Shown here: positions 1-7,764 of the stretch, one piece after another
How positions within the stretch are numbered: the first letter of the stretch is position 1
Layout: the number at the start of each line of letters is the position of its first letter
Origin: Candidatus Saccharimonadota bacterium
Lineage (GTDB): Bacteria > Patescibacteriota > Saccharimonadia > Saccharimonadales > UBA10212
Assembly: GCA_028288985.1 (NCBI GenBank)
Contig: JAQGHE010000045.1
Span: 1-39,809 of the forward strand
Reading direction: 5' to 3'
Length of the DNA stretch: 39,809 bases
Translations under genes and position numbers: made by a program
Notes under the pieces: generated by a model
What the model was told of the DNA's origin: nothing
What the model saw: only the letters and a program-made list of their open reading frames with translations
The model's database searches: none

Positions 1-132
1 GTCGTTGAATGGATTGATGAAATCCATCATGCTGACTCCGTATTGACCCAAGGTAGAACCGACAGGCGGGGCTGCACTGGCCTGTCCACCTTTAATTTTC
101 ATTTTTAAACTTGCTTTTACTTGTTTAGCCAT
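1..132 (-). CDS. rplK: 50S ribosomal protein L11 (uL11), N-terminal part
   Basis: L11 binds 23S rRNA in the GTPase-associated centre of the large subunit. Only the first 44 codons lie in the window; the gene runs off the left edge. The visible protein has the family start: MAKQVKASLKMKIKGG, then the Pro-rich APPVGSTLGQYG loop and the VSMMDFINPFN helix. A Shine-Dalgarno (AGGAG) overlaps the stop codon of the preceding small gene, so the two are read in tandem. It is the last visible member of the secE-nusG-rplK group. Identification is confident despite truncation because the N-terminal motif is characteristic. Confidence 0.95.
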   Translation of the reverse strand, partial: MAKQVKASLKMKIKGGQASAAPPVGSTLGQYGVSMMDFINPFND

Positions 133-141
133 AAATTTCTC

Positions 142-378
142 CTACGCTTCTTTCATATATGCCGCTTCGCGAGCATTAATTCCATTTACAAATTCCCTAC
201 AAAGTACGCTGAGGTTCATATAGGACTCGTGCTCCGGGCTTCCTGGATCCAGTGTCTCCATATGGCGTTCAGCTTCGTCTCTAATTACCTCTAAGCCTGG
301 AGCGTCAAAAGCATGTCGTGCAGCCACGGCCTGTTCCTCTAATAATGTTAGAAGACTTTTCTTGGGTGCTGTTTCCAT
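142..378 (-). CDS. Hypothetical 78-residue protein between nusG and rplK
   Basis: I do not recognise this family. The predicted product is acidic and largely helical, with no Cys pair, signal peptide or membrane segment. It starts 2 nt after the nusG stop, has a GAGAG-type ribosome site overlapping the end of nusG, and its own stop overlaps the rplK Shine-Dalgarno. It is therefore firmly inside the secE-nusG-rplK transcription unit and probably translated at similar levels. In most bacteria nothing lies between nusG and rplK. A link to transcription elongation or ribosome assembly is inferred from position only. Confidence 0.75.
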   Translation of the reverse strand: METAPKKSLLTLLEEQAVAARHAFDAPGLEVIRDEAERHMETLDPGSPEHESYMNLSVLCREFVNGINAREAAYMKEA

Positions 379-380
379 AA

Positions 381-923
381 CTAAACTCTCTTCACCTGCA
401 GGCCATCTAGTTCCACAGGAGTTTCGCGGCCGAACATATTAACCAATACTTTAAGTTTACCCTTCTGGGCGTCGATCTCGTTAATAGCACCATCAAAGCC
501 CTTAAATGGCCCGTCGACGATGCTGACAACTTCACCTACTCGGTAGTCAAACTTGTGCTTGGGCTCTTCGCGGCCCATGCGCTTCATAATTTTGGCGATC
601 TCGTCAGTCTCCACCATGGTCGGCTCTGTGCCGGTGCCTACGAATCCGGTGACGTTAGGTGTATTGCGCACAATGTACCAGGCGTCTTCAGATAACTTCA
701 TCTCTACCAATACATACCCCTGGAAAATACGCTTCTCTACGACTTTTCGCTTGCCGTTTTTGATCTCGATCATCTTTTCCTTAGGAACTAGGACCTGGAA
801 GATCTTATCGCCCATATCCAGACTTTCCGCACGCTGGCGGATGCTTTCGGCTACCTTCTCTTCGTAACCGCTGTAGGTATGGATGGCGTACCACTGTTTA
901 CTCTCGTCGTAACGTTTATTCAC
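381..923 (-). CDS. nusG: Transcription termination/antitermination factor NusG
   Basis: NusG binds the RNA polymerase clamp through its NGN domain and contacts Rho or S10 through its KOW domain. The 180-residue protein has the NGN start WYAIHTYSGYEEKV at about residue 11, the RIFQGYVLVEM strand near 65-75 and a C-terminal KOW motif (VGEVVSIVDGPFKGFDGAI) near 128-146. The length is normal for bacterial NusG without extra domains. It lies between secE (10 nt upstream) and the unknown 78-residue gene, the usual secE-nusG order. Confidence 0.98.
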   Translation of the reverse strand: MNKRYDESKQWYAIHTYSGYEEKVAESIRQRAESLDMGDKIFQVLVPKEKMIEIKNGKRKVVEKRIFQGYVLVEMKLSEDAWYIVRNTPNVTGFVGTGTEPTMVETDEIAKIMKRMGREEPKHKFDYRVGEVVSIVDGPFKGFDGAINEIDAQKGKLKVLVNMFGRETPVELDGLQVKRV

Positions 924-933
924 TGTTGACCTC

Positions 934-1341
934 TTACTTTAAAACTAAGTTCTTAAACACAATATCAAGTAGCTTGTCTACTACGGCGACCATGGCCCCG
1001 AATACGGTGGCGAAGATAAACACGGCGCCAGTTAGCCGCCAGGTTTCTCTGCGGCTGGGCCAAGTAACTTGCCGCACTTCGCGCCAGGCATTTACGAAGT
1101 AGCTTGGCGCTAGCCAGCCTAGCCATTTCGCCAGGAATCTCCCGGCTGCCCTTACGGGTTTAGGGATCCTGCTGGCCGGAATTCGCAAACGTTTAACAGG
1201 CCTAGCAGCTTTTGACAGGGCTTTTCTTACTCTACGGGGTTTTTCGCGCTCAGCCTTGGCCTGTGCTGCCTCAGCACGCTGCCGGAGCGTGGGTGCTGAT
1301 TTTCTAATCCTAGGATTTTTGCGCGGACTGGCGCTTGGCAC
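934..1341 (-). CDS. secE: Preprotein translocase subunit SecE
   Basis: SecE is the small clamp subunit of the SecYEG channel in the inner membrane. The last 60 or so residues carry the conserved part: amphipathic helix NAWREVRQVTWPSRRETW followed by one membrane segment (VFIFATVFGAMVAVVDKLL). About 75 residues of Arg/Lys-rich N-terminal extension precede it, longer than usual. I prefer a GTG start at 1341: an AGGGGA Shine-Dalgarno sits 6 nt before it. The in-frame ATG at 1359 directly abuts a T-tract and has no ribosome site. Forms an operon with nusG. Confidence 0.9.
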   Translation of the reverse strand: MPSASPRKNPRIRKSAPTLRQRAEAAQAKAEREKPRRVRKALSKAARPVKRLRIPASRIPKPVRAAGRFLAKWLGWLAPSYFVNAWREVRQVTWPSRRETWRLTGAVFIFATVFGAMVAVVDKLLDIVFKNLVLK

Positions 1342-1358
1342 GTGGCTTCCCCTTTGCA

Positions 1359-1383
1359 TAAAAAAACCTACAGTTAAGTAGGT
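1359..1383 (-). terminator. Hairpin plus T7 tract before secE
   Basis: On the minus strand, ACCTAC and GTAGGT form a 6-bp stem with a 6-nt loop, followed at once by seven T residues. It lies 46 nt after the YgjP-family stop codon and just before the secE ribosome site. It may end the ygjP transcript or attenuate secE-nusG-rplK. The stem is short, so strength is uncertain. Confidence 0.55.
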
Positions 1384-1395
1384 GCTATCAAGTCA

Positions 1396-1424
1396 ATACT
1401 AACCTATTACTTATTCTTTTGCAA
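1396..1424 (-). promoter_or_regulatory. Candidate promoter for secE-nusG-rplK
   Basis: Minus strand: TTGCAA (1419-1424), 17-nt spacer, TAGTAT (1396-1401). Each hexamer matches 4 of 6 of the sigma-70 consensus. The predicted transcript would start near 1389, just before the hairpin at 1366-1383. Confidence 0.4.
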
Positions 1425-1428
1425 CACC

Positions 1429-2127
1429 TTAGCTTGGCATAATTACAGGATGATAACTTTTAACAAGTTTTTGCCGTGCCCTGGCGTCGGGGATAGCTGT
1501 TTTTAGATCGTCCCAGAAAGCCTTTCCGTGATTGAGATGTTTGGTGTGCACTAGCTCATGCAGAATCACGTAATCTATCAATTCCCAGGGAAGCTGCATC
1601 AGAAAGAAGTTCAGGGTTATTATTTTATCGCTGCTACAGCTGCCCCATCTGGAAGTCAATTTCTTGATGACGACTTGCCTGAAATCGTATCCATATTTTT
1701 CCGCAAGCTGAGCGGTGCGGCCCGGTAGCAGTTTTGAAGCCTCACTCCTAAGGGCTCGCTCCGCGGCTTTGGTGATTGCGGACTGTAGCCGGGCGGTATC
1801 AACCGGCTGGGGAGATTTTATTATGATTTCATTGGTACTTAATCTGGTAGAAATACGTTCCGAAGGTGATACTACTACGTTTAATCTATAGCTTTTGCCA
1901 ATACGGTCGCCGCTTTTTAAGCCCGGTCGGGCGGCGACTCTATGTTTAGTTATCCATTCCTGACGGCTCTTGGCAAAAGTTAAGCCGGCTGAATATGGAA
2001 CCCAGGCCGGTATGCCTACCCGCACGCTGCCGTCTGCTGTGATGCTGAGTCGGATATTCTTGGTGCCTCGTCGCTTGGCAACCAAAACCTCGCCCAGGTC
2101 CTCTACTATAAAAATTTTCTGCGGCAT
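1429..2127 (-). CDS. YgjP-like (WLM/DUF45) zinc metallopeptidase family protein
   Basis: The 232-residue protein ends in the gluzincin-type motif HELVHTKHLNHGKAFW (about residues 190-205): two histidines and the glutamate of HExxH plus a downstream His, with the SRWGSCS motif before it, as in E. coli YgjP and other DUF45 proteins. Zinc binding is expected; the physiological substrate is not settled for the family. Its ATG overlaps the stop of the upstream kinase gene by one base (TAATG), so the two are co-translated. Confidence 0.88.
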   Translation of the reverse strand: MPQKIFIVEDLGEVLVAKRRGTKNIRLSITADGSVRVGIPAWVPYSAGLTFAKSRQEWITKHRVAARPGLKSGDRIGKSYRLNVVVSPSERISTRLSTNEIIIKSPQPVDTARLQSAITKAAERALRSEASKLLPGRTAQLAEKYGYDFRQVVIKKLTSRWGSCSSDKIITLNFFLMQLPWELIDYVILHELVHTKHLNHGKAFWDDLKTAIPDARARQKLVKSYHPVIMPS

Positions 2128-2786
2128 TAACGTATGGAGATATTGCGGCGGCTAAGATCAACCCGTCCGGCCAGGGGGTTGGGGACCAGGTTTATGAGTT
2201 CGGGCTTAGCGACATTGCTTTGCACCTGCTGGCTGGAGGCCAAGCCCATCTGATAAAGTTTGTTGATAATGGCGCCCTTTTGAGTGGTGAAGGTATGTTT
2301 ACCGCTGATAACCAGGTAATCCTCTCCCTGGGGGTTCTGCATACCTCCGATGTGGCTATTGAATGAAGCTTGAGTATGGGGCTGGGAGAATTTATCATCA
2401 CTGGTGCGTCGGTCGCGGTTCTCGAGGCGGTTAAAAGCGCTATCAGGATCGATCTGTATCCAGACAAGCATGAACTCCGCTTTATGTTTTTTTGCGGTTT
2501 CGCGCAGTTTGCGGCGCTGGGCCAGTCGAAGGGCATTTGCGTCGTATATCACGCTCACCCCGGCACTTAGGAATTCCTCAGTCATATAGTTCATCAGGTG
2601 CGAGACTACAGAATTTTCCTGAGCATCGTATCTTGGGGTTTGGAATAGTTCGCTGCGGATTCTATCGGCGTTTACATGAGCGATTTCAAGTACATCGTTT
2701 AAGTGGCGGGCTACATAGGACTTGCCGGAGCCAGGAAAGCCGTAGACGCAGATCAAAACCGGTTTTGACAGTGCGACTTTATTCAT
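2127..2786 (-). CDS. AAA_33-type P-loop ATPase/kinase
   Basis: The 219-residue protein has Walker A GFPGSGKS at residues 16-23, the HVNADRIR segment typical of zeta-toxin/polynucleotide-kinase-like enzymes, and FNRLENRDRRTSDD in the lid region. The substrate cannot be read from sequence; nucleotides, nucleic acid ends or small metabolites are all seen in the family. No antitoxin gene is adjacent, so a toxin role is not supported. The start has no Shine-Dalgarno, and TATTAT ends 7 nt before the ATG, suggesting a leaderless message. Forms a two-gene unit with the YgjP-like gene. Confidence 0.8.
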   Translation of the reverse strand: MNKVALSKPVLICVYGFPGSGKSYVARHLNDVLEIAHVNADRIRSELFQTPRYDAQENSVVSHLMNYMTEEFLSAGVSVIYDANALRLAQRRKLRETAKKHKAEFMLVWIQIDPDSAFNRLENRDRRTSDDKFSQPHTQASFNSHIGGMQNPQGEDYLVISGKHTFTTQKGAIINKLYQMGLASSQQVQSNVAKPELINLVPNPLAGRVDLSRRNISIR

Positions 2787-2793
2787 CTTTCAA

Positions 2794-2799
2794 ATAATA
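2794..2799 (-). promoter_or_regulatory. -10 element of the kinase gene, leaderless type
   Basis: TATTAT on the minus strand, 7 nt before the ATG at 2786. With standard -10 geometry, transcription would begin at or one base before the start codon. No clear -35. Confidence 0.45.
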
Positions 2800-2886
2800 T
2801 CACCGAAGGCTCGTATAGATAAAGTGTTAGAGCTTTAACAATAAAACAAAGATCGGGACAATCGCTCGCAGAACTTATATCAAATT

Positions 2887-2917
2887 TAAAATAACCTACC
2901 GTTGGCAGGCTATTTTA
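2887..2917 (-). terminator. Terminator of tRNA-Trp
   Basis: Stem 2887-2900 against 2904-2917 with a GTT/AAC three-base loop. On the plus strand it contains two A-C mismatches; on the minus strand these become G-U wobbles, so the 14-bp hairpin is complete only in the tRNA-Trp transcript. An A/U-rich tail follows. Confidence 0.7.
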
Positions 2918-2920
2918 CTT

Positions 2921-2996
2921 TGGCAGGGGAGACAGGACTTGAACCTGCGACCCTCGGTTTTGGAGACCGATGCTCTACCAGCTGAGCTACTCCCCT
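2921..2996 (-). tRNA. tRNA-Trp (anticodon CCA)
   Basis: A 76-nt cloverleaf on the minus strand. Perfect 7-bp acceptor stem AGGGGAG/CTCCCCT, D arm GCTCAGCTGGTAGAGC, anticodon loop CTCCAAA giving CCA, and T arm with GGTTCAAGTCC. G discriminator and encoded 3-prime CCA. trpS lies elsewhere in the window at 14205-15239. Confidence 0.97.
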
Positions 2997-3067
2997 TTAG
3001 GCCAATCTATATTTTAAGGTAATGGCTCCAAAACTGCGATACTTCTGTAAAGATTCTTACAATATGG

Positions 3068-3096
3068 TTGTGCTTAAGGTGATGACCATCTATAAT
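3068..3096 (+). promoter_or_regulatory. Promoter of the alpha-glucan operon
   Basis: TTGTGC (3068-3073), 17-nt spacer, perfect TATAAT (3091-3096). Predicted start near 3103, giving a 5-prime leader of about 50 nt before the glycosyltransferase gene. Confidence 0.65.
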
Positions 3097-3151
3097 AAAA
3101 AACAACAAAAAAGGGTAAGCGGAAAGAAATAAAAAGGATTTACTACACGCA

Positions 3152-4354
3152 ATGAGGGTTTTGATGCTTGGCTGGGAGCTGCCACCCAATAACAGTGGTG
3201 GTCTGGGGGTAGCTTGCCTTCAGCTGTCACGCGCCATGGCTGCTGCCGGCGCCGACATAGATTTCATACTTCCCTATCCGCACGAACCTAAATATGACTT
3301 TATGCGGGTGACTTCCGCGCACCGGGCCGGCTCCTCAATAGTTAACCGGGTGAACGCCTACGACAGCTTCCGCTACATCTTAGAGGATGGCAGCTATATT
3401 GATCTTGGCATTCACGATCAGCAGACGGCCTATGCCTTAATGGTAGGCAAATTGGTAGAGCAGATGGAGTTTGACGTTATACACGCCCACGACTGGTTAA
3501 CTTTCCGGGCGGCCCTGCTGGCTCGCGAGAAGTCCGGCGTACCACTGATCCTGCATGTTCATTCCATAGAGCGCGATCGGGCGGGCGGTAACCCCGGCAA
3601 CCCGCTAGTCCGGGAAATCGAGGCTACTTCCATGCTTCTGGCGGATCATGTCATTGCTGTTAGCCAGCGCACCAAGGATTTGATAATAGAGGATTACGCT
3701 ATTCCGGCTGATAGGATCGAGGTTATCCATAACAGCACGGATGTGTGGGATGTCGAGGCCTTGGATACCGATAATGCCTACGGTTACCTGGCTGATATGA
3801 AGGCCTGCGGCTGGAAAGTAATTGTTAATGTGGGCCGACTGACCGTTCAAAAAGGACTGCCGCACTTGGTGCGTGCCGCGGCGGAAGTCGTTAAGCGTGA
3901 GCCAAAAACCATATTCCTGCTGGTTGGCGATGGAGAACAGCGCGATGAACTGATTGAGCTGGCCGCAGAGCTGGGGATATCAAAAAACGTAGTCTTTACC
4001 GGTTTCCAAAGGGGTAAGCGCTGGCGTGATGCCTATAGCGTGGCTGACCTTTTTGTCATGCCTTCCGTCTCGGAACCTTTTGGTCTGACCCCCTTTGAGG
4101 CTACGGCTTACGGGACGCCCAGCCTGATAAGCAAACAATCCGGGGTTTCCGAAGTTTTTCGCAGCTGCCTTAAAGTTGATTTCTGGGACGAACATGAAAT
4201 GGCCAACCAGATTGTCGGCGTAATCCGTAATCAATCCTTAGCAGCCGAATTGCACGCCAACGCCTGGCAGGAATACCAGAAGCTCAGCTGGAGTAAGGCC
4301 GCCGATAAAATAATGGACCGCTACCGGCACTTTACGCAGAGAGTAGCGGCATGA
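3152..4354 (+). CDS. GT-B glycosyltransferase, glycogen/starch synthase-like (GT4/GT5)
   Basis: The 400-residue protein has two Rossmann-like halves. The N-terminal half opens with MRVLMLGWELPPNNSGGLG, the Gly-rich donor/acceptor loop of starch-synthase-like enzymes; DVIHAHDW follows near residue 110. The C-terminal half has VGRLTVQKGLPHLV and the E-x7-E motif SEPFGLTPFE near 307-315, which binds the sugar nucleotide. Clustering with GH57 and GH15 genes suggests alpha-glucan synthesis, but GT4 enzymes have many acceptors. A perfect TATAAT precedes it. Its last bases overlap the GH57 start (ATGA). Confidence 0.85.
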   Translation: MRVLMLGWELPPNNSGGLGVACLQLSRAMAAAGADIDFILPYPHEPKYDFMRVTSAHRAGSSIVNRVNAYDSFRYILEDGSYIDLGIHDQQTAYALMVGKLVEQMEFDVIHAHDWLTFRAALLAREKSGVPLILHVHSIERDRAGGNPGNPLVREIEATSMLLADHVIAVSQRTKDLIIEDYAIPADRIEVIHNSTDVWDVEALDTDNAYGYLADMKACGWKVIVNVGRLTVQKGLPHLVRAAAEVVKREPKTIFLLVGDGEQRDELIELAAELGISKNVVFTGFQRGKRWRDAYSVADLFVMPSVSEPFGLTPFEATAYGTPSLISKQSGVSEVFRSCLKVDFWDEHEMANQIVGVIRNQSLAAELHANAWQEYQKLSWSKAADKIMDRYRHFTQRVAA

Positions 4355-5550
4355 GTAAATCCATAGTCCTCTATATGCACGCCCACCAGCCCTGGCGGCT
4401 GCGCCATTACACTATTTTTGACGCCGCCTCTGACCATAATTACTTCGATACTGACGATCAGCCGGAATACGCCAATCAGAAGATTCTGCAAAAAGTCGCC
4501 CATAAATCATACATTCCAACAAACAACTTGCTGAAGGATCTGCTTGCGCGGCACCCCGAGTTCAAGCTGAACCTTTCGATTACCGGCCTGCTAATCGAAC
4601 AGCTGGAGCGCTGGGCTCCGGAGGTACTACGCAGCTTTCAGGATCTGACGGCCACCGGCCGGGTAGAAATTGCCGCCGAGACTTACTACCACAGCTTGGC
4701 TTTCTTTTATGATCGGGATGAGTTTGAGCGCCAGGTGCAGATGCACAAGGAGAAAATAGAGCAGCTATTCGGCCAGACACCAAAGGTAATTAGAAATACG
4801 GAGCTGGCCTACAACAACGATCTGGCGCGCTGGGCGGAAGACGCCGGTTATAAGGGGATTCTAGCCGAGGGCTGGGACCCGGTACTGGGCTGGCGCAGCC
4901 CCAATTTTATGTACCGGCCGGCCGGAACTCAAAACATCAAGCTGATGCTAAAGAACTACCGGGTCAGCGATGACATCGCCTTTCGTTTCGGTGACAGCAA
5001 CTGGGAGCAGTGGCCGCTAACCAGCGATAAGTTCGCCCACTGGCTCAACGAAACCCACGACGCCGATATGTTCAACCTATTTATGGACTACGAAACCTTC
5101 GGAGAGCATCAATGGGAAGACAAAGGTATCTTTGAGTTTCTGGAGCACCTGCCGGATAAATGGCTGTCAAAAGAAGGTAACGGTTTTTTGACCTTTTCTG
5201 ACGCTATCGAGCGCTTTGAACCAAAGGACGAGATAGATATGCCCGATACCGTAACCTGGGCCGACACGGAGCGCGATTTAACCGCCTGGACGGGTAACAA
5301 TATGCAGCGCCAGGCCATCGCCAATTTATACGAATTGAAAGACAAAATAATGTCCACGGGAGATCTGAAGCTGATAGACGACTGGCGGCGCCTGCAAACC
5401 AGCGATCACTTTTACTATATGTGCACCAAATGGTTCAACGACGGCGATGTGCATGCTTATTTTAGCCCCTACAACTCGCCGTACGACGCCTTCATCAACT
5501 TTATGAACGTTTACCATGATATGACTTGGCGTCTTAAGGAAGCGGGGTAA
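4351..5550 (+). CDS. Glycoside hydrolase family 57 (alpha-amylase/4-alpha-glucanotransferase type)
   Basis: GH57 enzymes cleave or rearrange alpha-1,4 (or 1,6) glucans with a retaining mechanism in a (beta/alpha)7 barrel. The 399-residue protein shows motif 1 MHAHQPW (residues 9-15), the nucleophile region RNTELAYNND near 149-158 and the acid/base region MDYETFGEHQWEDKGIFEFL near 245-264. No signal peptide, so it should act in the cytoplasm. At about 400 residues it matches the short amylase-type members. The ATG overlaps the upstream gene by four bases, indicating coupling. Confidence 0.92.
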   Translation: MSKSIVLYMHAHQPWRLRHYTIFDAASDHNYFDTDDQPEYANQKILQKVAHKSYIPTNNLLKDLLARHPEFKLNLSITGLLIEQLERWAPEVLRSFQDLTATGRVEIAAETYYHSLAFFYDRDEFERQVQMHKEKIEQLFGQTPKVIRNTELAYNNDLARWAEDAGYKGILAEGWDPVLGWRSPNFMYRPAGTQNIKLMLKNYRVSDDIAFRFGDSNWEQWPLTSDKFAHWLNETHDADMFNLFMDYETFGEHQWEDKGIFEFLEHLPDKWLSKEGNGFLTFSDAIERFEPKDEIDMPDTVTWADTERDLTAWTGNNMQRQAIANLYELKDKIMSTGDLKLIDDWRRLQTSDHFYYMCTKWFNDGDVHAYFSPYNSPYDAFINFMNVYHDMTWRLKEAG

Positions 5551-5552
5551 CT

Positions 5553-7484
5553 ATGGGCAGGCCGGTGGTGTTAAGCAACGGGCATATCCTTGTCGGGCTC
5601 AATGACTACGGCACGGTGCACGATTTTTATTATCCATATGTGGGCCTAGAGAATTTGACTACTTCCCGAAACCTCAACCACAAGATAGGCGTATGGGCTA
5701 ACGATAAGTTCTCTTGGTTGGACGATGGCAGTTGGAAAATAAACATGGACTTTGAAGAGGATGCCTTAGTTAGCGACATAACCGCCGAAAGCGACAACTT
5801 GAAAGTTAAACTGCACTTCAGCGACTTCGTGGACAACCACTACCCTGCCTTTTGCCGGATCATTAATATCGAAAATACCAGCGATCAAAAGGCGGACATA
5901 AGAGTCTTTACTCACCAGGCATTTCAAATTTCCAGGGCCGGACGCAGCGATACGGCTCTTTACGTCCCGGAGGGCAAATATTTGCTTGATTACAAGGGTT
6001 GGTCGACGCTGCTGATCTATTCAGAGACTGAAGACGGCGAAGCTTTTGATCAGTTTGCCGTCGGAAATTATGGGATAGAGGGTAAAGAGGGCACCTTCCG
6101 CGACGCCGAGGACGGCGAGTTGTCCGGCAGCTTAGTAGAACATGGCGGCGTAGATTCCGTGATGCGCCTGCGTTTTGAGCTGGAGCACGGACAATCAGCC
6201 AAAGGACACTATTGGGTAATTGCTTCCGGCTCGCAAATTGACGCTGAGGCTATTCATCAGGCACTCCTCAATAAAGGCATCGAGAGTCGTCTGGAGGCCA
6301 CCAGACAATCCTGGAATGATTGGCTGGCCACTGCCAAGCCGAAGCTGGACGGCGTTGACGAAAAGTATCGGCGGCTTGCCAAAAAATCACTGCTGATAGT
6401 TAAAGCGCACTTTGATAAGCACGGTGGGGTTATCGCCAGCAGTGATAGCAGCATCTATAACTATGGCCGGGACTACTACTGTTACGTTTGGCCACGGGAC
6501 GGCGCTTATGCCCTCCTGCCCCTCATCGAGCTTGGCTACAAAGAAGAGGCCAAGAAATTCTTTGAGTTCTGTGCAGACACTATGCACCCGGATGGGTACA
6601 TGATGCACAAGTACCAGCCAGACCGGGCTATCGGCAGCACCTGGCACCCCCAGCTTCACCAAAACCATCCGGAATTACCGATTCAAGAGGATGAGACGGC
6701 CGGAGTTATATATGCCTTAAGCCGCTATCTGGAAGTTTCGGGGGATAAGGACTTCGTACGGGATCATTACCGGAATTTCATAAAGCCGGCCGGTGATTTT
6801 ATGGCTAAGTTCATAGACGAGTCCACCAGCTTGCCCCATGCCAGCTACGATTTATGGGAAGAGCGTTTCGCAACCCATAGCTACACCGTGTTTATAACCA
6901 TCTGCGCGCTGCGCAAAGCCGCAGCTATCGCCAGGCTATTTAATTTTGATGAAGATGGGCAGAAATGGGAGGAGGCGGCTGATAAAATCCACGGCGGGCT
7001 TCAGCTGCTATTTAACCCTGAGGGTGAATACATAAGAAAAAGCGTGCTTTTAAAGCCCGGCGGTGATTTAGAGTTTGATAATACTTTGGATGCTTCCAGC
7101 GCCTATGGAGCGCTTCTTTACATGGATAATGCGCTTCAGAGCGAAGAGCTAAGCTCTACCATACAGGCCATAGAAAAGACTCTGCTCAATTCCTCCCCTT
7201 CCGGCGGCATTCCCAGATATGAAAACGATAATTACTTTCTGACGAAGAAATACCTCGGCAATCCCTGGATTATAACCACCCTATGGCTAGCCCAGTACTA
7301 TATAAGGAAAAATCAGCCGGATAAGGCCCGAGAGCTTCTGGACTGGGTCTCAGACCGGGCCGGAACAAGCGGTATGCTGGCAGAACAGGTAGATCCTGAA
7401 ACCGGTTTCGCACTTGGGGTTAACCCGTTGGTATGGAGCCACTCCACCTTTGTAGAAACGGCGATATTGCTGGCAGACTCTTAA
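5553..7484 (+). CDS. Glycoside hydrolase family 15 (glucoamylase-type) protein
   Basis: GH15 enzymes release glucose from non-reducing ends of alpha-glucans (some act on trehalose). The 643-residue protein has an N-terminal beta-sandwich of about 260 residues, then the (alpha/alpha)6 barrel. Diagnostic sites: YVWPRDGAY near 311, QEDETAG near 379 with the general acid Glu, and EQVDPETG plus WSHSTFVET near the C-terminus with the general base Glu. No signal peptide, so probably cytoplasmic glycogen turnover. It starts 2 nt after the GH57 stop and converges on rpmG with only 5 nt between stops. Confidence 0.93.
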   Translation: MGRPVVLSNGHILVGLNDYGTVHDFYYPYVGLENLTTSRNLNHKIGVWANDKFSWLDDGSWKINMDFEEDALVSDITAESDNLKVKLHFSDFVDNHYPAFCRIINIENTSDQKADIRVFTHQAFQISRAGRSDTALYVPEGKYLLDYKGWSTLLIYSETEDGEAFDQFAVGNYGIEGKEGTFRDAEDGELSGSLVEHGGVDSVMRLRFELEHGQSAKGHYWVIASGSQIDAEAIHQALLNKGIESRLEATRQSWNDWLATAKPKLDGVDEKYRRLAKKSLLIVKAHFDKHGGVIASSDSSIYNYGRDYYCYVWPRDGAYALLPLIELGYKEEAKKFFEFCADTMHPDGYMMHKYQPDRAIGSTWHPQLHQNHPELPIQEDETAGVIYALSRYLEVSGDKDFVRDHYRNFIKPAGDFMAKFIDESTSLPHASYDLWEERFATHSYTVFITICALRKAAAIARLFNFDEDGQKWEEAADKIHGGLQLLFNPEGEYIRKSVLLKPGGDLEFDNTLDASSAYGALLYMDNALQSEELSSTIQAIEKTLLNSSPSGGIPRYENDNYFLTKKYLGNPWIITTLWLAQYYIRKNQPDKARELLDWVSDRAGTSGMLAEQVDPETGFALGVNPLVWSHSTFVETAILLADS

Positions 7485-7489
7485 GAGGT

Positions 7490-7693
7490 TTATCTGCGCT
7501 TAGGTACTACGTTGCGGCCAAGATTCTTCTTGGTTTCAACTTGTTTGGCGATGACCCGTTTTACGGGGCAATACTTATTAAGCTCCACTTTATCCGGTGT
7601 GTTCATCGTATTCTTGGTGGAATAGTAGTGACGCTGCGAGCATGCTTCGCAGGTTAGTCCTATGATTTTTCGTTTGTCGCCTTTTTTAGCCAT
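7490..7693 (-). CDS. rpmG: 50S ribosomal protein L33 (bL33)
   Basis: The 67-residue protein has the L33 core TCEACSQRHYYSTKN, then NTPDKVELNKYCP. Of the four zinc-ribbon cysteines, C15, C18 and C42 remain; the fourth position is Lys45 (CPVK), so zinc binding is probably lost or altered. It stands alone behind its own promoter instead of preceding secE. It is slightly longer than usual (49-55), with a basic C-terminal tail. Confidence 0.92.
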   Translation of the reverse strand: MAKKGDKRKIIGLTCEACSQRHYYSTKNTMNTPDKVELNKYCPVKRVIAKQVETKKNLGRNVVPKRR

Positions 7694-7719
7694 AAAAAAA
7701 TACCTTTTCGGTTAATGCA

Positions 7720-7749
7720 ATTATAACAGATGTGACTGGGTTTGGGCAA
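7720..7749 (-). promoter_or_regulatory. Promoter of rpmG
   Basis: Minus strand: TTGCCC (7744-7749), 18-nt spacer, perfect TATAAT (7720-7725). An AAAAGG ribosome site follows before the ATG at 7693. Confidence 0.65.
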
Positions 7750-7764
7750 GATGAATTAGAGCAG

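Noticed and set aside
553..867. Open frame on the plus strand opposite nusG
   Set aside because: It lies entirely inside nusG, has no ribosome site and no recognisable domain; a shadow. The same applies to many frames opposite ribosomal genes and rpoA.
2127..2786. Zeta-toxin of a toxin-antitoxin pair
   Set aside because: Although the P-loop resembles the zeta group, no antitoxin gene is adjacent and the partner is a YgjP-type peptidase.
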